Positions 17,791 through 26,299 of a stretch of 64,000 nt of DNA are shown piece by piece. Source of the DNA: Bog-257 sp963846715 (GTDB taxonomy: Bacteria; Acidobacteriota; Terriglobia; Terriglobales; Acidobacteriaceae); contig CAWJXA010000002.1 in NCBI GenBank assembly GCA_963846715.1, positions 62,001 through 126,000 of the forward strand, given 5' to 3'. The notes under the pieces were generated by a model that saw nothing but the letters and a program-made list of their open reading frames with translations, did no database searches and was not told the DNA's origin. Each line of letters starts with the position of its first letter. The stretch's first letter is position 1. The position numbers were made by a program, and so were the translations under genes.

Positions 17791-19374
17791 ATGAAAACTC
17801 GTGCAATTTTACTAGCGATGACAATCTGCGCTTTGCCGGCGCTTCCGCTGGTTGCACAGAGCAACGTGCGGCTGACCGTCGCTGTCAGCACGGCCGATAA
17901 GACGCCCATCCGCGATTTAAGTAAAAGCGATTTCACTGTGCAGGACGCCGGCAAACCGCGGACCATCGAGGACTTCGCCGGCCCCAGGCAAGTACCGGCC
18001 GCACCTCCGCAGCTCCAACCGGACCAATTTACGAATGCGCCCGATGTCACTCATTCGGGCGCCATCTTCGTGGTGCTCGACACGATTCACACCCGCTATA
18101 TCGATGAGCGCGACATGCGGGGAATGATACTCAAGTTCATGGCGCGAGCGGCCGAGTCCAAACATGCCGTGACCCTGGCCATCCTCACCGCCAAGGGTCT
18201 TACGATTTATCACGATTACCGGTCCGGCTCAGACGTGCTGCAGGCGGCGCTCATTAAAGCAGGGTTGGGAGGGATGAAGGGAGGCACTCCGCCTTCGGGC
18301 GTCGACGAGGCGCTGGCTACCGCGGAGGCGGCCCGTCTTACTGCCTTCAGCAAGGGCGACCTGTCCAACGCAACTCCGCCAGAACAACTGCTACGCTCCA
18401 TTGCGGAGATGCCCATGGTGATGTTTCAGGACGTAGGCCATGCCGCCTACGGCCTGCCCGGACGTAAAGCCCTGGTTTGGGTCACCAACGCGGTGCCCTT
18501 CGACATCGATCCTAAGACCTTCAATGTGACGTCGCCAAAAGAAACCAATCGCGGCGTGGCGGTGAATGGAACCGCGGCCGGCGGGTCAAAAGATGTATTC
18601 ACCACCGACGAGATGAAGAAGCTGCTTCCTCTCTGGCGGACGAGTATGCGCGCCTTGTTCGATGGTGGAGTCGCCGTCTATCCGGTGGAAGCACGAACTA
18701 GCTTTACCGCGGGCAGCGACACATTGATCCAGGGAAGGATGAAGCTGTTGGCAAAAATCACGGGAGGCAAAGCCTTCTACGGCGCCAACGATCCTTTTCC
18801 CGAGCTACTTCAGATGAGCAATGGAAACGTCGGCGGTTATGTGCTCGGGTTCGGCGGAGATGCTAATGCCAGCCCCGAGTTTCACCATGTGCAAGTTAGC
18901 GTGAATAAACCAGGAACGGATGTCGGTGCTCCGGAAGGATACTTTCCTTTTGAGGGTAGTCTGAAGGAGCATGCATCGGGGGATGTCAACCTAGCTTTGC
19001 AATCGCAGCTGCCCTACACGGGAATTCCGTTCACAGTCATGTTTACGGGGACAGCAGATGCCGCAGGCAAGAAGAAGGTGAACATGACCGTTGCGCTCGC
19101 GGGGGACACGGGTGTGCTCAACGAAGCTAATCGGACGGTCAACCTTCTGGTGATGGCGGTAGCCAAAGATTCCAAGGGGGCAACAGTCGGCAAATTGAAT
19201 GAAGGTGCTGGTGGTCAGTTTCCACCCGAGGCAGTCGCCCAGATTAAAGAGCTCGGCTTCCAATTGAAGCGGTCGATCGAGGTGCCAGCAGGAGATCTGA
19301 CACTGCATTTTGTAATCCGAGATAACCAGGATGGACGCATGGGCAGCCTTATCGTTCCGCTGAAAATACAGTAG
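17791..19374 (+). CDS. Secreted VWFA-related domain protein (acidobacterial type)
   Basis: A 527-residue secreted protein. The signal peptide (KTRAILLAMTICALPALPLVAQ) is followed by VRLTVAVSTADKTPIRDLSKSDFTVQDAGKPRTIEDF, the opening of the VWFA-related family (TIGR03436) that is heavily expanded in Acidobacteria. The VWA-like domain has FVVLDTIHTRYIDERDMRG in place of the DxSxS MIDAS, so metal binding is doubtful. The C-terminal 150 residues form a beta-rich region (VNLALQSQLPYTGIPFTVMF). I use the ATG at 17791; a GTG lies two codons upstream. The function of the family is unknown. Confidence 0.82.
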   Translation: MKTRAILLAMTICALPALPLVAQSNVRLTVAVSTADKTPIRDLSKSDFTVQDAGKPRTIEDFAGPRQVPAAPPQLQPDQFTNAPDVTHSGAIFVVLDTIHTRYIDERDMRGMILKFMARAAESKHAVTLAILTAKGLTIYHDYRSGSDVLQAALIKAGLGGMKGGTPPSGVDEALATAEAARLTAFSKGDLSNATPPEQLLRSIAEMPMVMFQDVGHAAYGLPGRKALVWVTNAVPFDIDPKTFNVTSPKETNRGVAVNGTAAGGSKDVFTTDEMKKLLPLWRTSMRALFDGGVAVYPVEARTSFTAGSDTLIQGRMKLLAKITGGKAFYGANDPFPELLQMSNGNVGGYVLGFGGDANASPEFHHVQVSVNKPGTDVGAPEGYFPFEGSLKEHASGDVNLALQSQLPYTGIPFTVMFTGTADAAGKKKVNMTVALAGDTGVLNEANRTVNLLVMAVAKDSKGATVGKLNEGAGGQFPPEAVAQIKELGFQLKRSIEVPAGDLTLHFVIRDNQDGRMGSLIVPLKIQ

Positions 19375-19401
19375 ATACGCCGGGAACAAGGCTCCGCGTA
19401 A

Positions 19402-20907
19402 TCAATGGCCAAACTTCAAGACAGTAATGTCCTTGAACTGCCAGGTCTCGGGCGTCCCGAATACTGACTGCAACTTGGCGGCTACCGCGGGGGAGTCGTC
19501 TTGTAGATTGTCACGGCCCGCACCTTCCCGCCGGACCATGACCCAGACGTGCCGAAAGTCACGCGACTGTGAACTGAGCGCTTGCAGCAAGGTTCGATCA
19601 TCGTCGCCTACTCCGTAATACGGTTTTGTGAAGGCATGCAAGACGGGCGCATGGGGATCGAGTAGGCGGTAGTAGTCGAAGCCCACGATCGCATAAAACG
19701 GATAGATGACTACCGCATCGCCAGGCTGGGCGGAAGCGAGAATAACGGTGGTGGCGTTGCGCCAATCTTCCCGTGGCTTGCGATAGCTCAGGACGATGGT
19801 CGGAATGGATGTCACGCATAACACAACCACCAGCCAGAATCCCAGATGCTTTTTTGGTAACGCGTCCATTCCGCGGCCCGCGAGCATGACCGTGGCTGGA
19901 AGGCTGAAGATCATATACCGCTGGACGAATACGGGATGCCGCAGCGACGCGAGTGCATTTAGCAAGACGGGCACTACCGCCCACGAAATGAGCAGCATTC
20001 CGCGCCAGTAACTTCCAGGGATAGATTCGTTGGTTCGTTCACGGCGAATCGCGACCACGGCTGCGATCCACAGAATCAAGCTCAGAAGGAATTTTTCTCC
20101 GCTGCCACCGAGAAAGAGAGCGAGATGAAGCAATTGTTTGGGGGTCGGCTTCGGCATCCACGGGAAGGTCATGGCCTGAGGGGGTACTCGAAGCACATAG
20201 GTAAGCCCCGGGGCCGCGATGGCCAGGATCGCGAGGCCATGCAAGACCATTGGCCCCCAAGTGGTCGGCTTCTTGCGGAAGAACAAAGAGCAGGCTTGTG
20301 CTACCAGCACCAGGGCCGCGAAATAGTGACTGTAAACGGCGAGCACGCCAAACAGGGTCCACAAAGCCCAATCGCGTTCGCGGTTCTGCTCCACGGCGCG
20401 CACGAAGAACCACGATGACACCAGCACCAGAAAAATCGTCATCGTGTAACTGCGGGCTTCCTGCGAGTAATAAACGTGCGTGGGACTGAATGCCAGGATT
20501 GCGGCAGAGGCAAGAGCCGGACCCTCACCCACCAATTTCCGCGCTACCAGGTAAATCAATGGGATGGACGCGATCCCAAAGATGGCTGCCGGAAGTCGCA
20601 CCCAGGCCTCAGTTTGCCCCAGGTGCAGCCAAAGACGCATCAGGAGGAAGAAAGCGCCCTGAAAGCTGGCTTCGCCGTACCACCAGACATGCACGAACTG
20701 AGGCCACGCCATGCGCGCTAGCGTTACCGTAGCGCCTTCATCGAGCCATAGACTTTTTGTACCGAGATGGAAAAGACGGAAGCATGCACCGGCGAGAGTG
20801 ATGAGAGTAAGAAACAGAATTCGGAGCTCACCGGTAAGCACTGGCACCAACGAGCGGGGTTGCTGCGCTGAAAGATGGGCGCGAGGGCGCTCGCTGGCGG
20901 CGGGCAT
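19402..20907 (-). CDS. GT39/ArnT-like integral membrane glycosyltransferase
   Basis: A polytopic protein of about 501 residues. The N-terminal periplasmic loop carries LGTKSLWLDEGATVTLARM with the Asp-Glu pair typical of GT-C (GT39/GT83) enzymes that use polyprenyl-phosphate sugars. Many hydrophobic segments follow (PLIYLVARKLVGEGPALASA, MTIFLVLVSSWFFVRAV and others). A short soluble C-terminal domain has the PREDWRNATTVILASAQPGD segment common in these proteins. I start at the ATG at 20907; a TTG eight codons upstream is an alternative. It converges with the VWFA-related gene. The transferred sugar and the acceptor are unknown. Confidence 0.83.
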   Translation of the reverse strand: MPAASERPRAHLSAQQPRSLVPVLTGELRILFLTLITLAGACFRLFHLGTKSLWLDEGATVTLARMAWPQFVHVWWYGEASFQGAFFLLMRLWLHLGQTEAWVRLPAAIFGIASIPLIYLVARKLVGEGPALASAAILAFSPTHVYYSQEARSYTMTIFLVLVSSWFFVRAVEQNRERDWALWTLFGVLAVYSHYFAALVLVAQACSLFFRKKPTTWGPMVLHGLAILAIAAPGLTYVLRVPPQAMTFPWMPKPTPKQLLHLALFLGGSGEKFLLSLILWIAAVVAIRRERTNESIPGSYWRGMLLISWAVVPVLLNALASLRHPVFVQRYMIFSLPATVMLAGRGMDALPKKHLGFWLVVVLCVTSIPTIVLSYRKPREDWRNATTVILASAQPGDAVVIYPFYAIVGFDYYRLLDPHAPVLHAFTKPYYGVGDDDRTLLQALSSQSRDFRHVWVMVRREGAGRDNLQDDSPAVAAKLQSVFGTPETWQFKDITVLKFGH

Positions 20908-20992
20908 AAGCAGTAATCTTACAGCGCCCAAGCGGCCTTTCGCACCGCAGGCAGAAGAATGCAGCCGATCGGCTGGCCAGGTCAGAATGACT

Positions 20993-23191
20993 TTATCTTG
21001 CTCGAGCGAGCACCAGGGTCACATCGTCGGGCTGTTCACCACCGGCTATCCAGTCGGTAACTGCGCCAGTGACAATATCGCTAATGCGTGCCAGCGACTG
21101 GTCGCGATGTCGCTGGATCAGCTCAATCAGGCGCTCCTCGCCGAATTCCCCAAACTCATTTTCGGGTTCGGTGACACCGTCGCTGTAGGCAATAAACATA
21201 TCTCCCGGCTCCATGCAGATCGTGCTTTCCTCGTAGCTCATCCCGTCGAATAGACCTACCACGGTACCCGAGGTGTCGAGTCGCCTGACCTCGCCATTGT
21301 TGCCCAAGACAAGAGGAGGAAGGTGTCCAGCATTGGAATACGTGAGTGCGCGCGACGCAGCATTATAGCTACCTAGGAACATGGTGGCGTACTTCTCCGG
21401 GGGTGTGCTGCGAAAGAGCTGATAGTTCAAGGTGGCCATCAACAGCCCAGGAGCGAGTCCCGACTCGCTGCCACCATCTCCGCGATAATACATGGAGAGA
21501 GGGGTCTCCCTGGAAAGGCCAGAGTCCAGCGCCACGGAGGCCAGGGTGCGCTCCGGTTCCAGCGAATAAGCACGGACGAAGGCGTGCACTGTAGCCATCA
21601 GCAACGCTGCCGAAATACCTTTGCCGCTGATGTCACCTACCGCCAGCACGAGTCTGTCTTCGCGCAGGGGAATGAAATCGTAGTAGTCACCGCTGACCGT
21701 CCGGGCCGGACGACATACCCCATGCACCTCCAGGGTAGCCAAGCCGGACAGATCGGCGGGGAACAGTAAGTCTTGCACCTCGTGTGCGATGGCTAGTTCG
21801 CTCTCCAGCCGCTGCTTTTCCTTCTGCTCGTTCATTAAGTTCGAGAGCGACTGGGTCATGGAGTTGAACGACTCCTCCAGCGCGGCCATCTGATCTTGCG
21901 TGCGTACTTTGATCTGATAAGCGAGGTTGCCGCGGTTCACGTGCTGGGTTGCAACATAAAGATCAGAGACAGATTTGGTGATCGTGCGGGTGAGGCGCAT
22001 ACCGATGAGTAGCGCTATCAACTCGATGATGCCGAAAAAGATCGCAATGCCAACCAGACCATCCAGGAATATTTCGGCTTTATCTCCCAGGGCACTAAAT
22101 AGCGTGGCGTATAGCATGGACGGTCGAGTGTCGACCAGCATCAGGCCAGTGAGCGATTTCCCAGTGTGCCAATCGATCGCTGTGAATCGAGTGGCGAAAG
22201 GGAAGTGCACGTCGAAGCTGTTTGCGGGAGGGGGCACGCGCCCGGCTTCCACTCGGGAACCGGTGCCTTGTCCCGACAGACTCACCGTGACGCCCGGGTC
22301 CTTTGCATCAAGGTGTAACTTACTCTCGCCTGGCGCCGAGGCGGATGGACGAGCACCTGCGGGGCCACCGGCTTGCGTCTCCGCTTCCGGCTTCGCGTCC
22401 TCGTCTGGAGGAAGCAGGGTGAGCGATCCCAGCTGCGACGTAGCCGTCCGCAGGAGCTGCGGAGTGATAGGAACGTTGGAGATCACGGTGAGGTGATGTT
22501 GACCAGCTTCGACATGTTTGACGACGCGGAGATGTAGCCTCTTGCCGTCCAGCACGAATCCAGCGAAATCACCCTGAATTGCCCCGGTCGTGCGAGTCGG
22601 TACGGCTCCTGGGAGGGGGCGGCCTGCCGCCAGGACGAAAGATTTCTCTCCATCCCAAACGCTCACCACACGGTTTCGGAAATTCTCGTCCGAAGCGCTG
22701 GCAATCTCGGCGGCTAGCTGCTCATTCAGCTTATCGGAAATTGCCAAACTTCTGAATTGCGTGGCCAGGGAGCGGTTGGCCGATTCCAAGTGATGCAATT
22801 CCGATTGCAAGTCCGACATGGCAACATAGGTTGCGAATTGCCCTGCAAACAGATACCCGGCAAGCAATCCCATCGACAGCAACAGCAGGATGGGAATGAC
22901 GCCAATGAAGACATAGGTGACGATCAAGCGGTTACGCAGACGCCACATGAGCCGGCGACGTACCCAGCGGAGCAGCATGAGCGTGCCGCAAACAGCAAAG
23001 ATGAAGAGGAGAAAGGTAGCCCAGCCACTCAACATCGTTCCGCTGGGCGCATGGAAGATCCAGCGCAGCAGTTCGAGGATCAGGGCCAATCCGCCAAACC
23101 ACAGCGTGGTTCGGCCTAACTTGGTTCTGGGCCGCAAGACACTACGAAGCCGGGCCTTTACCGCGCTGGATTCTGGGAGCTTGAACACCAT
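20993..23191 (-). CDS. Membrane PP2C-type (SpoIIE/RsbU) serine phosphatase with HAMP domain
   Basis: A 732-residue protein. Transmembrane segments lie near residues 28-46, 56-75 and 91-113, followed by a sensory region of about 200 residues and another transmembrane segment before a HAMP domain (LTRTITKSVSDLYVATQHVNRGNLAYQI). A short coiled coil leads into the PP2C domain: DLLFPADLSGLATLEVHG, RTVSGDYYDFIPL with metal-binding Asp, AVGDISGKGISAALLMATVHA and YSDGVTEPENEFGEFGEERL. Such proteins dephosphorylate anti-sigma antagonist proteins in partner-switching stress pathways. No anti-sigma or antagonist gene is adjacent, so the target is remote or different. Confidence 0.9.
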   Translation of the reverse strand: MVFKLPESSAVKARLRSVLRPRTKLGRTTLWFGGLALILELLRWIFHAPSGTMLSGWATFLLFIFAVCGTLMLLRWVRRRLMWRLRNRLIVTYVFIGVIPILLLLSMGLLAGYLFAGQFATYVAMSDLQSELHHLESANRSLATQFRSLAISDKLNEQLAAEIASASDENFRNRVVSVWDGEKSFVLAAGRPLPGAVPTRTTGAIQGDFAGFVLDGKRLHLRVVKHVEAGQHHLTVISNVPITPQLLRTATSQLGSLTLLPPDEDAKPEAETQAGGPAGARPSASAPGESKLHLDAKDPGVTVSLSGQGTGSRVEAGRVPPPANSFDVHFPFATRFTAIDWHTGKSLTGLMLVDTRPSMLYATLFSALGDKAEIFLDGLVGIAIFFGIIELIALLIGMRLTRTITKSVSDLYVATQHVNRGNLAYQIKVRTQDQMAALEESFNSMTQSLSNLMNEQKEKQRLESELAIAHEVQDLLFPADLSGLATLEVHGVCRPARTVSGDYYDFIPLREDRLVLAVGDISGKGISAALLMATVHAFVRAYSLEPERTLASVALDSGLSRETPLSMYYRGDGGSESGLAPGLLMATLNYQLFRSTPPEKYATMFLGSYNAASRALTYSNAGHLPPLVLGNNGEVRRLDTSGTVVGLFDGMSYEESTICMEPGDMFIAYSDGVTEPENEFGEFGEERLIELIQRHRDQSLARISDIVTGAVTDWIAGGEQPDDVTLVLARAR

Positions 23192-23306
23192 AAGATTTTC
23201 GGAAACTATTGCCGTTCAGTGGCGTTCGCCGTTAATGCTAAGTTGCCACGGTTGTGGTCGAAGCGCTTGAATATCCCGGAAAGCGGTAAGTTCCCGCCAA
23301 CGCTTC

Positions 23307-23507
23307 TCAGATCTCAGGATAGAGATCGAAAAACGCTTCGACGCTAGTTCGCAACTGCTTTTCGATCTCCTCTTTGGACCCTTCGATAAGGTGCAGCGTC
23401 ACGTGCGCCTCGCGCCCGTTCTTCAGCTTAACTTTGCCCTCACCTACTTCGGCGACTTCTTCCGAAGGCAACAGGCGAAGACCGTAAACCAGGGTCAGCT
23501 TTGCCAT
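23307..23507 (-). CDS. Small hypothetical protein
   Basis: A 66-residue acidic protein (MAKLTLVYGLRLLPSEEVAEVGEGKVKLKNGREAH begins the chain; the end is FFDLYPEI). It alternates predicted strands and a helix (GSKEEIEKQLRTSVEAFFDL). No family was recognised. It lies between the phosphatase gene and the divergently transcribed trxB. Codon use is consistent with a real gene. Confidence 0.55.
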   Translation of the reverse strand: MAKLTLVYGLRLLPSEEVAEVGEGKVKLKNGREAHVTLHLIEGSKEEIEKQLRTSVEAFFDLYPEI

Positions 23508-23656
23508 CTTCTGATTCTAAACGTTCCTGAAAATCACGGGCACTTGTTAGAATCCGAATGGTACATTCTGTTTCAAGTGTTTTAGCAGGCGGTTATCTCT
23601 AATGCGCCGCGCCGGCCTGCATCTTCCGGCACTTAGCGGAATCTAACTCGAAGCCT

Positions 23657-24613
23657 ATGCCAGACAATGTGCGTAACGTCATTATCATCGGTTCGGGATG
23701 TTCCGGACTGACTGCTGCGATCTATTCTGCCCGCGCCAATCTCAGCCCGCTCGTTATCGACGGGCACGAGCCTGGAGGGCAGCTTGCCATCACCACGCTG
23801 GTGGAGAACTTTCCCGGTTTTCCGGACGGCGTCCAAGGACCGGAACTCATCGAGAACATGCGGAAGCAGGCCATGCGTTTCGGCGCCGAGTTTCGCGCCG
23901 GACATGTGGTTAGCGTGGACCTTAGCCAAAAGGATGTGGATGGTCGCAAGAAACCCATCGAGGTGAACCTGGGCCGGGAGACCTTGCTGACTCGTACTCT
24001 GATTATTGCCAGCGGCGCCTCGGCGCGTTGGCTGGGCCTTCCCGGTGAGCAGGCCCTCATTGGACATGGCGTCTCGTCGTGCGCGACATGCGATGGCTTC
24101 TTTTTCTCTGGGAAGGAGATTGCCGTGATTGGGGGTGGCGATTCGGCCATGGAAGAAGCGCTGTTTCTTACTCGCTTCGCGACCAAGGTTACGCTGATTC
24201 ACCGCCGTGGCGAGTTTCGAGCCTCCAAGATCATGCTTGATCGCGCGCGCAAACACGAACAGATCGAGTTCCTTACCGATACTGTTGTGGACGATGTATA
24301 CGACGTAAACAAAAAGGAAGTCACAGGTCTGCGACTGCGTAACCTAAAGACCGGTGAACAGTGGGACCTTCCAGTTAGCGCCATGTTTCTGGGCATCGGG
24401 CATACCCCAAATGCGCAATTCGTGGGCGACCAACTGGAGCGCGACGGCGACGGATATCTTATTCCCGAGGGGTATGCGCGCGCGCGCGCGCCTGGTGTAT
24501 TCATTAGCGGTGATGTGGCCGACCGGCACTACCGGCAGGCGGTTACTGCTGCCGGCACGGGATGCATGGCTGCTCTTGAAGCTGAGAAATACCTGGAAGA
24601 AATTGGAAAATAG
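23657..24613 (+). CDS. trxB: Thioredoxin reductase
   Basis: A 318-residue FAD/NADPH enzyme that reduces thioredoxin. The FAD-binding motif is IIGSGCSGLTAAIYSARANL (9-28). The redox-active pair is Cys142/Cys145 in SSCATCDGFFF. The NADPH motif is VIGGGDSAMEEALFL, and the C-terminal FAD segment is GVFISGDVADRHYRQAVTAAGTG. Length is normal for the low-molecular-weight type. No ribosome binding site stands out before the ATG. It could supply electrons to the TlpA-like protein or the peroxiredoxin in this window through thioredoxin, but no gene linkage shows this. Confidence 0.95.
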   Translation: MPDNVRNVIIIGSGCSGLTAAIYSARANLSPLVIDGHEPGGQLAITTLVENFPGFPDGVQGPELIENMRKQAMRFGAEFRAGHVVSVDLSQKDVDGRKKPIEVNLGRETLLTRTLIIASGASARWLGLPGEQALIGHGVSSCATCDGFFFSGKEIAVIGGGDSAMEEALFLTRFATKVTLIHRRGEFRASKIMLDRARKHEQIEFLTDTVVDDVYDVNKKEVTGLRLRNLKTGEQWDLPVSAMFLGIGHTPNAQFVGDQLERDGDGYLIPEGYARARAPGVFISGDVADRHYRQAVTAAGTGCMAALEAEKYLEEIGK

Positions 24614-24639
24614 AGACCGTGTCCGTGACGCAGAGTGAT

Positions 24640-24706
24640 GGTGGCTGTAGGGGTCCTTCGACTTCGCCCGCGCAAAACCGGCTCGGTCTTCGCGCAGCAT
24701 GACAGT
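24640..24706. repeat. Possible dispersed intergenic repeat before PNP
   Basis: The segment contains GGGGTCCTTCGACTTCGCCC and, near its end, CTTCGCGCAGCATGACA. It resembles degenerate intergenic repeats (variants of CTTCGCTCAGCATGAC) seen in many bacterial genomes. Only this copy was noticed in the window. Confidence 0.3.
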
Positions 24707-24710
24707 GAGT

Positions 24711-25611
24711 ATGGTGACCCTCGCATCCGACGATTTTCTCAGTGCTGAAGAGGCCGCGCAATTCATCTTTCAGCGGGCGGGGCTGCGTCCCCGGGTTGGC
24801 GTCGTCCTGGGTTCGGGACTGGGCGCCATCGCTGATGGCGTAACCGACGCCACCCCTATCCCCTACGGAGAAATTCCGCATTTTCCGAAGACTACCGCCG
24901 AAGGTCATGCCGGGGTCCTGGCCATTGGGAAAATCAATGAGGTCTCTGTGGCCGCGCTTATGGGGCGGGCCCATCTCTACGAAGGCTATTCTGCGAGCCA
25001 AGTCGTTCTTCCCGTGCGGACGCTGAGGTCGCATGGGAGTGCGTGCCATCGTGCTTACCAATGCGGCAGGCGGGATCAACAGCGAATACAGCCGCGGTGC
25101 GCTTGTGGTCTTGCGTGACCACATTAATCTTCAAGGCTGGAATCCCCTCATTGGTCCGAACGACGAACGTCTGGGGTTGCGACACCCTGACATGACGGAC
25201 GCCTACAACCCGCAGTTCCGGCAGTTCGTGCATGAAGAATCGGAGCGACTAGGCGGCACTATTTTCGAAGGGGTGTATGCGGCGGTGCTGGGCCCTAACT
25301 TTGAAACGCCGGCAGAGATTCGTTTTCTGCGCTCCATCGGCGCCGATCTGGTCGGCATGTCGACCGTGCCTGAGGTGATAGCCGCGCGGCACGTGGGAAT
25401 GGAGGTACTGGCAATCTCTTGCGTCACTAACATGGCGGCCGGCATGACGGGCGAGAAGATTACGGCAGAGGAAGTGCAGGAAACCGGCATGCGATTGAGC
25501 GGCGAGTTTCTGGCACTATTGCGGGCGACGTTGCCGAGAATTGACGGCTATCTGGATAGTCACCCGAGCTCGATTGATACTCATCGCCGGTTCGGCAATT
25601 CTGTGCGCTAA
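24711..25611 (+). CDS. Purine nucleoside phosphorylase, one +1 frameshift
   Basis: A PNP of about 299 residues that converts purine nucleosides and phosphate to base and ribose 1-phosphate. The first frame has VVLGSGLGAIADGV, the phosphate-binding FPKTTAEGHAG and GRAHLYEGYSASQVVLPVRTL. The second frame continues MGVRAIVLTNAAGGIN, then GPNFETPAEIRF and VGMSTVPEVIAARH with the substrate-binding residues. A surplus base near 25031 (GGTCGCATGG) separates them. Motifs match trimeric PunA/PNP enzymes, not hexameric DeoD. It lies 97 bp after trxB and 12 bp before the uridine kinase gene, suggesting a small nucleoside-salvage operon. Confidence 0.88.
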
Positions 25612-25623
25612 ACTAAATTGCAC

Positions 25624-26268
25624 ATGCCCGCAGAAAACTATCTTATTGGCGTTGCTGGTCCTTCGGGCGCGGGAAAAACCTACCTGGCCACACATCTTGC
25701 CGCTACATTGCATGCCAACGTGCTCGCGCTCGACCGCTACTATCGGGACCTCTCGCATGTGTCCCTGGAGCAACGAGCACAGGCAAATTTCGACGCTCCA
25801 GAAGCTCTTGACCACGAACTGCTCATCGAGCAAGTCGCCAGCCTGCGTGCTAACAAGGCGGTACAGTTGCCTGTCTATGACTTCTCGACCCATACGCGGA
25901 ACTCAGGAACAGAACTCTTCCGGCCCGCGTTGGTCGTCATTATCGAGGGATTATTCGCATTGCATTGGCCCGCTCTGCGGGAGTTGTTGAACACCAAGGT
26001 TTACGTAAATATGGACGACGAGGGTTGCCTCACGCGTCGCCAGATACGCGATGTGCGTGAGCGCGGGCGAACGCCGCAATCCGTGGCGCAGCAATATGCT
26101 ACGACCGTCGCTCCAATGGCCCTGCGCTACGTTCGGCCCGCGATCGTGCATGCGGATGTAGTGGTGTCTGGGGATGAGAAAATTGGCGACAGCGTTTCGC
26201 GAGTTTTGGAGCATTATCAACAGCAAATGGCCAACGTGAGGTCACACCATCCGGCTTGCCAATGTTAG
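25624..26268 (+). CDS. Uridine kinase family protein
   Basis: A 214-residue P-loop kinase. Walker A is GVAGPSGAGKT (10-20), followed by ALDRYYRDLSHV with the conserved Asp and Tyr residues of uridine kinases. PVYDFSTHTR and VVIIEGLFALHWPALRELL follow, and the lid segment is RRQIRDVRERGRTPQSVAQQY. It phosphorylates uridine and cytidine with ATP or GTP. It follows the purine nucleoside phosphorylase gene by 12 bp, which fits a salvage role. I use the ATG at 25624; a TTG two codons earlier is less likely. A more distant P-loop NTPase or phosphoribulokinase-like role cannot be excluded. Confidence 0.88.
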   Translation: MPAENYLIGVAGPSGAGKTYLATHLAATLHANVLALDRYYRDLSHVSLEQRAQANFDAPEALDHELLIEQVASLRANKAVQLPVYDFSTHTRNSGTELFRPALVVIIEGLFALHWPALRELLNTKVYVNMDDEGCLTRRQIRDVRERGRTPQSVAQQYATTVAPMALRYVRPAIVHADVVVSGDEKIGDSVSRVLEHYQQQMANVRSHHPACQC

Positions 26269-26299
26269 CGATACGCGTGCTCACCATCACGAGGAAACA